NCBI GenBank assembly: GCA_910588105.1
Contig: CAJUQD010000083.1
Span: 1 to 8,334, forward strand
DNA: 8,334 nucleotides
Direction: 5' to 3'
Source: an uncultured Oscillospiraceae bacterium
Lineage (GTDB): Bacteria > Bacillota > Clostridia > Oscillospirales > Oscillospiraceae
Shown: piece after piece, positions 6,212 through 8,334 of the stretch
How positions within the stretch are numbered: the first letter of the stretch is position 1
How the letters are laid out: each line of letters begins with the position of its first letter
The notes under the pieces: model-generated
The model's input: the letters and a program-made list of their open reading frames with translations, nothing else
Databases searched by the model: none
What the model was told of the DNA's origin: nothing
Position numbers and translations under genes: made by a program

Positions 6212-6940
6212 ATGGAACTGACCATTCTGCACCTGTATCCCGACTGCATGTCCCTGTACGGGGAGTACGCCAATCTCGCCGTCCTCTGCCGCCACCTGGA
6301 GGCCATGGGGGTCTCCGTCACGGTGGACACCGCCCTGTTCGAGGATGCGCCGCCCTTTGACCGCGCCGGCTTCATCTATATGGGCGCGGGCACCGAGCGC
6401 ACCCAGAAGGCGGCGCTGTCCGCCCTGCTGCCCCACAAGGAGGCCCTCAAGGCCGCCATAGACCGGGGGGCGGTGGTGCTGTTCACCGGCAACGCCATGG
6501 AGCTGCTGGGCCAGTCCATCACGGACGCCCAGGGCAAGCGCTGGCCCTGCCTGGGGCTGGCGGACTTCTCCACCGTGGAATCGGACAAGCGCGCCCCGGA
6601 GGACGTGGTGGCCCACACCTCCCTGTGGGACAGCCCGGTGGTGGGCTTCATGAACAAATGCTCCGTCACCGAGGACGCGAACCCGCTGTTTCACTCCCTC
6701 TCCCTGGGCTTTGGCAATGGGGAGGACAAGGGTCCGGAGGGCTTTATGCGCGGCAATGTGTTCGCCACCCATCTCACTGGGCCCATCCTGGTGAAGAACC
6801 CGGACTTTACCGATTTCCTGATCCGCCGCATGTTTGAATGCAAGGGCTGGGAGCTGCCCGAACAGCTCCCCGTCCTGCCCTATGAGCGGGAGGCGTATGA
6901 GGTGACATTGAAGGAATTGATGGGCCGGGCGGGCGGTTGA
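6212..6940 (+). CDS. gatD: GatD-like class I glutamine amidotransferase subunit, apparently lacking catalytic Cys and His
   Basis: A 242-residue partner of the MurT-like protein. Canonical GatD hydrolyses glutamine and passes ammonia to MurT. The fold is recognisable: HLYPDCMSLYGEYANLAVL (7-25) matches the YPDxxNxYGDxGN start of GatD, and GNVFATHLTGPILVKNPDF (181-199) matches the conserved late strand. However, where GatD has AICGGFQLLG with its nucleophilic cysteine (Cys94 in Staphylococcus aureus and S. pneumoniae), this protein has FTGNAMELLG (91-100), putting Gly93 in the nucleophile position. Where GatD has the catalytic histidine in FHGPIL (His189), it has LTGPIL, with Thr189. The early GGGQD becomes GAGTE (58-62). 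Arg127 may keep the conserved arginine. The start at 6212 is fixed by AAGGAGG at 6197-6203, which overlaps the upstream TAA; a longer in-frame start at 6185 is unlikely. It is probably a structural or repurposed subunit. Confidence 0.85.
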   Translation: MELTILHLYPDCMSLYGEYANLAVLCRHLEAMGVSVTVDTALFEDAPPFDRAGFIYMGAGTERTQKAALSALLPHKEALKAAIDRGAVVLFTGNAMELLGQSITDAQGKRWPCLGLADFSTVESDKRAPEDVVAHTSLWDSPVVGFMNKCSVTEDANPLFHSLSLGFGNGEDKGPEGFMRGNVFATHLTGPILVKNPDFTDFLIRRMFECKGWELPEQLPVLPYEREAYEVTLKELMGRAGG

Positions 6941-7110
6941 CGGCCCGGCGCCCCGGAGGGGACGGCGCGCCCGTTGTCACGCTGCGCCTGTTCGCGACGC
7001 GGTTCTAAGTCCTCCGGCTGCGCAAATTGTCCTGCGCCGCCCCTGGCGCTTCGGCCAATTCGCTGCGCTCCGGCCTTGGCCCCTGCTCACGGCGGCTCCG
7101 CGCTTCTCCG
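6941..7110. repeat. G+C-rich palindromic intergenic region
   Basis: No credible gene. A hairpin spans the gatD stop: GCCGGGC (6924-6930) with GCCCGGC (6943-6949), without a T-run. Further along, arms near 7014-7029 and 7056-7073 are imperfect inverted copies (CCGG, then a CTGCGC-type block, then AATTG), enclosing the hairpin GCGCC/GGCGC (7034-7038/7045-7049). GGCCAA (7053-7058) and TTGGCC (7076-7081) form another pair. The dense overlapping palindromes look like a degenerate extragenic repeat rather than a terminator or gene remnant. Confidence 0.45.
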
Positions 7111-7145
7111 CAACCCAAACGTTACATTTGGAAACGGCAAAACGC

Positions 7146-7173
7146 TGGTCAATCCGCCGGGTTTTGGTATGCT
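7146..7173 (+). promoter_or_regulatory. Possible extended -10 promoter for the XRE regulator
   Basis: TGGTCA (7146-7151) and TATGCT (7168-7173) are 16 bases apart, each with four of six matches to the sigma-A consensus. TGG immediately before the -10 box gives a TGn extension. The predicted start near 7180 would leave a leader of about 40 bases containing the hairpin at 7186-7200. Confidence 0.35.
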
Positions 7174-7185
7174 GGGAGCATCAAA

Positions 7186-7200
7186 GGGAGGAGCCCTCCC
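7186..7200. promoter_or_regulatory. Perfect 6-bp hairpin or dyad ahead of the XRE gene
   Basis: GGGAGG, loop AGC, CCTCCC, ending nine bases before the ribosome binding site GAGGTG (7209-7214) of the regulator. As RNA it would form a short leader stem, and its GGGAGG arm resembles a decoy Shine-Dalgarno. As DNA it could be an operator for autoregulation. The GGTTTTAT that follows is too weak for a terminator. Confidence 0.3.
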
Positions 7201-7220
7201 GGTTTTATGAGGTGAATTTG

Positions 7221-7703
7221 ATGAGCTTAGGAAACAAACTGGCCGAGGCCCGCAGGGCCAAGAACCTGACCCAGGAGCAGCTGGCGGAGAAACTGGAGGT
7301 CACCCGGCAGGCGGTGAGCCGCTGGGAGTCGGACGCCGCCTACCCGGAGACGGACAAGATCGTGCGCATGGCGCAGATCTTGGAGGTGAGCTGCGACTAC
7401 CTCCTCCAGGACGGGGTGGACGAGAAGGGGAACCCGGTGAAGTCCCCGGTGACACGGCTGCTGGCCCAGGCCCAGGGGAAGCGTGTGAAGCTGACCTTTT
7501 ACGAGCCCGACGGAATGCCCGTTATCCATGACTGGTGCGTCATTCAGGACTTTGACGGCAACTGGGCCAGGGTAGAGGTTGTGTTGAACCAGAAGAAGCC
7601 GGAGAAGGACGAGGTTCGGCTCATTCCCCTGGCCGCCATCAGCACCGTCACCTACCTCAAGGACGGGGAGGCAGCCCGACGCTCCCCGCTGGAGCTGAAC
7701 TGA
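7221..7703 (+). CDS. XRE-family (Cro/C1-type HTH) transcriptional regulator with a C-terminal beta-rich domain
   Basis: A 160-residue DNA-binding protein. Residues about 4-62 form a typical five-helix HTH_3 domain: LAEARRAKNLTQEQLAEKL, then VTRQAVSRWESDAAYPETDKI, then the late helices up to SCDYLL. After a linker (63-80), residues 86-147 form a second domain of alternating hydrophobic residues with conserved DG, Trp115 and terminal Ile/Val strands; it resembles the C-terminal half of the next protein. The start at 7221 is supported by GAGGTG at 7209-7214; extending to 7128 would add 31 residues reading through the promoter region. The gene is followed 13 bases later by the membrane-anchored partner, so the two are likely one operon and may interact or respond to the same signal. 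Target genes are unknown; an intergenic dyad at 7186-7200 makes autoregulation possible. Confidence 0.88.
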   Translation: MSLGNKLAEARRAKNLTQEQLAEKLEVTRQAVSRWESDAAYPETDKIVRMAQILEVSCDYLLQDGVDEKGNPVKSPVTRLLAQAQGKRVKLTFYEPDGMPVIHDWCVIQDFDGNWARVEVVLNQKKPEKDEVRLIPLAAISTVTYLKDGEAARRSPLELN

Positions 7704-7716
7704 GGAGGGGCGGCAG

Positions 7717-8031
7717 ATGGAATATTTTGGCGTATTTTCCTTTGTCATGGTGCTTGTCCTCATGGGCAAGGTGAGCCGCCTGGAGCGCATCCTGCGGGAG
7801 AACGGCCTGGGCGCCAAACGGATCGCGGGCCTGGGGGAGCAGGTGCGCAAGCAGGTGGGCCAAACGGTGGAACTAACGCTGGAGACCAGTGACGGCGATA
7901 TCATGGGCAAGCAGTGCAGGATCCTGGACGCCGACGAGAGCTGGGCGCTGGTGCGGGCCAACGAGGGTAAAAAGAACGAATGCGAAAAGCTGATCCGCCT
8001 GGACAGCGTGAAGCAGATCAAGGTGAAATAA
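7717..8031 (+). CDS. Small membrane-anchored protein sharing a domain with the upstream XRE regulator
   Basis: A 104-residue protein of unknown function. Residues 4-16 are hydrophobic (FGVFSFVMVLVLM) and look like an N-terminal membrane anchor. Residues 18-46 are charged and helical in character (KVSRLERILRENG and onward), possibly a short coiled coil. Residues 48-104 form a beta-rich domain: GQTVELTLETSDG, a central DADESWALV, a KK-rich turn, and LIRLDSVKQIKVK. This last part aligns by eye with residues 86-147 of the preceding regulator. The pattern G-x2-V-x-L-T, then DG, then D-x2-W-x2-V, then a closing I-x-L-x2-I/V-x2-I strand is reminiscent of small SH3-like or Sm-like barrels; that is inference. 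AGGAGG at 7703-7708 overlaps the stop of the regulator gene and precedes the ATG at 7717. It could tether or titrate the regulator at the membrane. Confidence 0.75.
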   Translation: MEYFGVFSFVMVLVLMGKVSRLERILRENGLGAKRIAGLGEQVRKQVGQTVELTLETSDGDIMGKQCRILDADESWALVRANEGKKNECEKLIRLDSVKQIKVK

Positions 8032-8036
8032 GAAGC

Positions 8037-8172
8037 TGTACCAATAGCCGAAGTATTCAGATTCGTGAGCCAAAATTGCCGGTGGCAAGGCGAAGGATCG
8101 CGGGAATACTTTGTGTATTTCAAGATTTTTCAACGCAGCCAGTGGCAATTTTGCCCGCAAAGCGCAGGTACA
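8037..8172. repeat. MITE-like inverted-repeat element between the small membrane protein and prmA
   Basis: A 136-base, visibly lower-G+C unit with nested inverted repeats. The outer arms are TGTACC (8037-8042) and GGTACA (8167-8172). Long perfect arms are CAAAATTGCC (8071-8080) and GGCAATTTTG (8144-8153). Inner arms are AAGTATTC (8051-8058) with GAATACTT (8104-8111), or alternatively the local hairpin AATAC/GTATT (8105-8109/8115-8119). It has no credible coding sequence. It begins five bases after the upstream stop and ends one base before the prmA ribosome binding site. The structure fits a short non-autonomous mobile element or dispersed palindromic repeat; I recall similar repeats in related Clostridia, but this was not checked. 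Confidence 0.6.
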
Positions 8173-8185
8173 TGGAGGTGACGGC

Positions 8186-8334
8186 ATGAGTGAACTGTGG
8201 CTGGAAGTGACCCTGCCCGTCCCGGCGGACAGGCTGGAGCGGGTATGCGATATCCTCACCGCCAACGGCATGGCCGGGCTGGTGGTGGAGGAGGAGGGGG
8301 ATTTCCTCCGCTTTTTGGAGCAGAACCGCCAGTA
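8186..8334 (+). CDS. prmA: Ribosomal protein L11 methyltransferase PrmA, N-terminal part (3' end outside window)
   Basis: SAM-dependent enzyme that methylates lysines and the N terminus of ribosomal protein L11. Only the first 49 residues are present. They match the N-terminal L11-binding domain: SELWLEVTLPVPADRLERV is followed by a helix and by GMAGLVVEEEGDF, then FLRFLEQNRQ, which is the usual lead into the conserved tyrosine/tryptophan segment of clostridial PrmA. GGAGG at 8174-8178 is seven bases before the ATG. The methyltransferase domain and its SAM motifs lie beyond the window, so the call rests on the N-terminal pattern alone. Transcription is probably from upstream through, or from within, the inverted-repeat element. 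Confidence 0.75.
   Translation, partial: MSELWLEVTLPVPADRLERVCDILTANGMAGLVVEEEGDFLRFLEQNRQ

Noticed and set aside
4873..6375. A 500-codon open frame on the - strand opposite murT and the gatD start.
   Set aside because: It lies antisense to two well-supported genes. Long antisense frames are expected in G+C-rich DNA with strong third-position bias, and its translation shows no recognisable domain.
6924..6949. G+C-rich hairpin across the gatD stop as a terminator.
   Set aside because: There is no T-tract and the stem is only 7 bp with a 12-base loop; termination cannot be claimed.
7128..7220. Extended N terminus for the XRE regulator starting at 7128.
   Set aside because: The added residues overlap the likely promoter and dyad and are not part of the HTH domain; the ribosome binding site supports 7221.
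1..8334. CRISPR array, tRNA or rRNA genes, or prophage or integrase genes.
   Set aside because: No regularly spaced repeats, no tRNA cloverleaf or T-arm consensus, no rRNA-like segment and no mobile-element protein were seen on either strand.

Overview
The window looks like a chromosomal segment of a G+C-rich gut-type Clostridia, most likely Oscillospiraceae-like. This is inferred from the strong G/C bias at third codon positions, the MurT/GatD pair (a Gram-positive cell-wall trait), the AGGAGG-type ribosome binding sites, and the palindromic intergenic repeats. All convincing genes lie on the + strand. Nothing here looks like a phage, plasmid or defence island.

Layout. 1-1199: the C-terminal part of an RhlE-like DEAD-box RNA helicase, with a long basic tail interrupted by in-frame palindromic repeat DNA. 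1186-2082: a membrane-anchored metallophosphoesterase whose start overlaps the helicase stop. 2083-2506: a 424-base gap holding a lower-G+C patch and then a dense series of base-paired elements. I read 2169-2398 as a candidate multibranched structured RNA, followed by a hairpin-rich leader. 2507-6940: a tight cluster of mnmG (tRNA wobble modification), a GyrI-like effector-binding protein, a MurT-like Mur ligase and a GatD-like amidotransferase subunit. 6941-7220: a palindromic G+C-rich repeat region, a possible extended -10 promoter and a short hairpin. 7221-8031: an XRE-type regulator and a small membrane-anchored protein that share a C-terminal domain. 8037-8172: a MITE-like inverted-repeat element ending one base before the Shine-Dalgarno of prmA, which starts at 8186 and runs off the window.

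Functional reading. The helicase, mnmG and prmA belong to RNA and ribosome metabolism. The MurT/GatD pair belongs to cell-wall precursor modification, but both subunits depart from the canonical enzyme where glutamine-dependent amidation should occur. The GatD-like protein has glycine and threonine at the positions of the catalytic cysteine and histidine, and the MurT-like protein lacks the usual Asp-rich C-terminal motif and the KNPAG-type motif. This coordinated change, and the candidate RNA ahead of mnmG, are the two observations most worth following. The motif comparisons come from memory of the families and the RNA pairings were found by eye; no database search or folding program was run.
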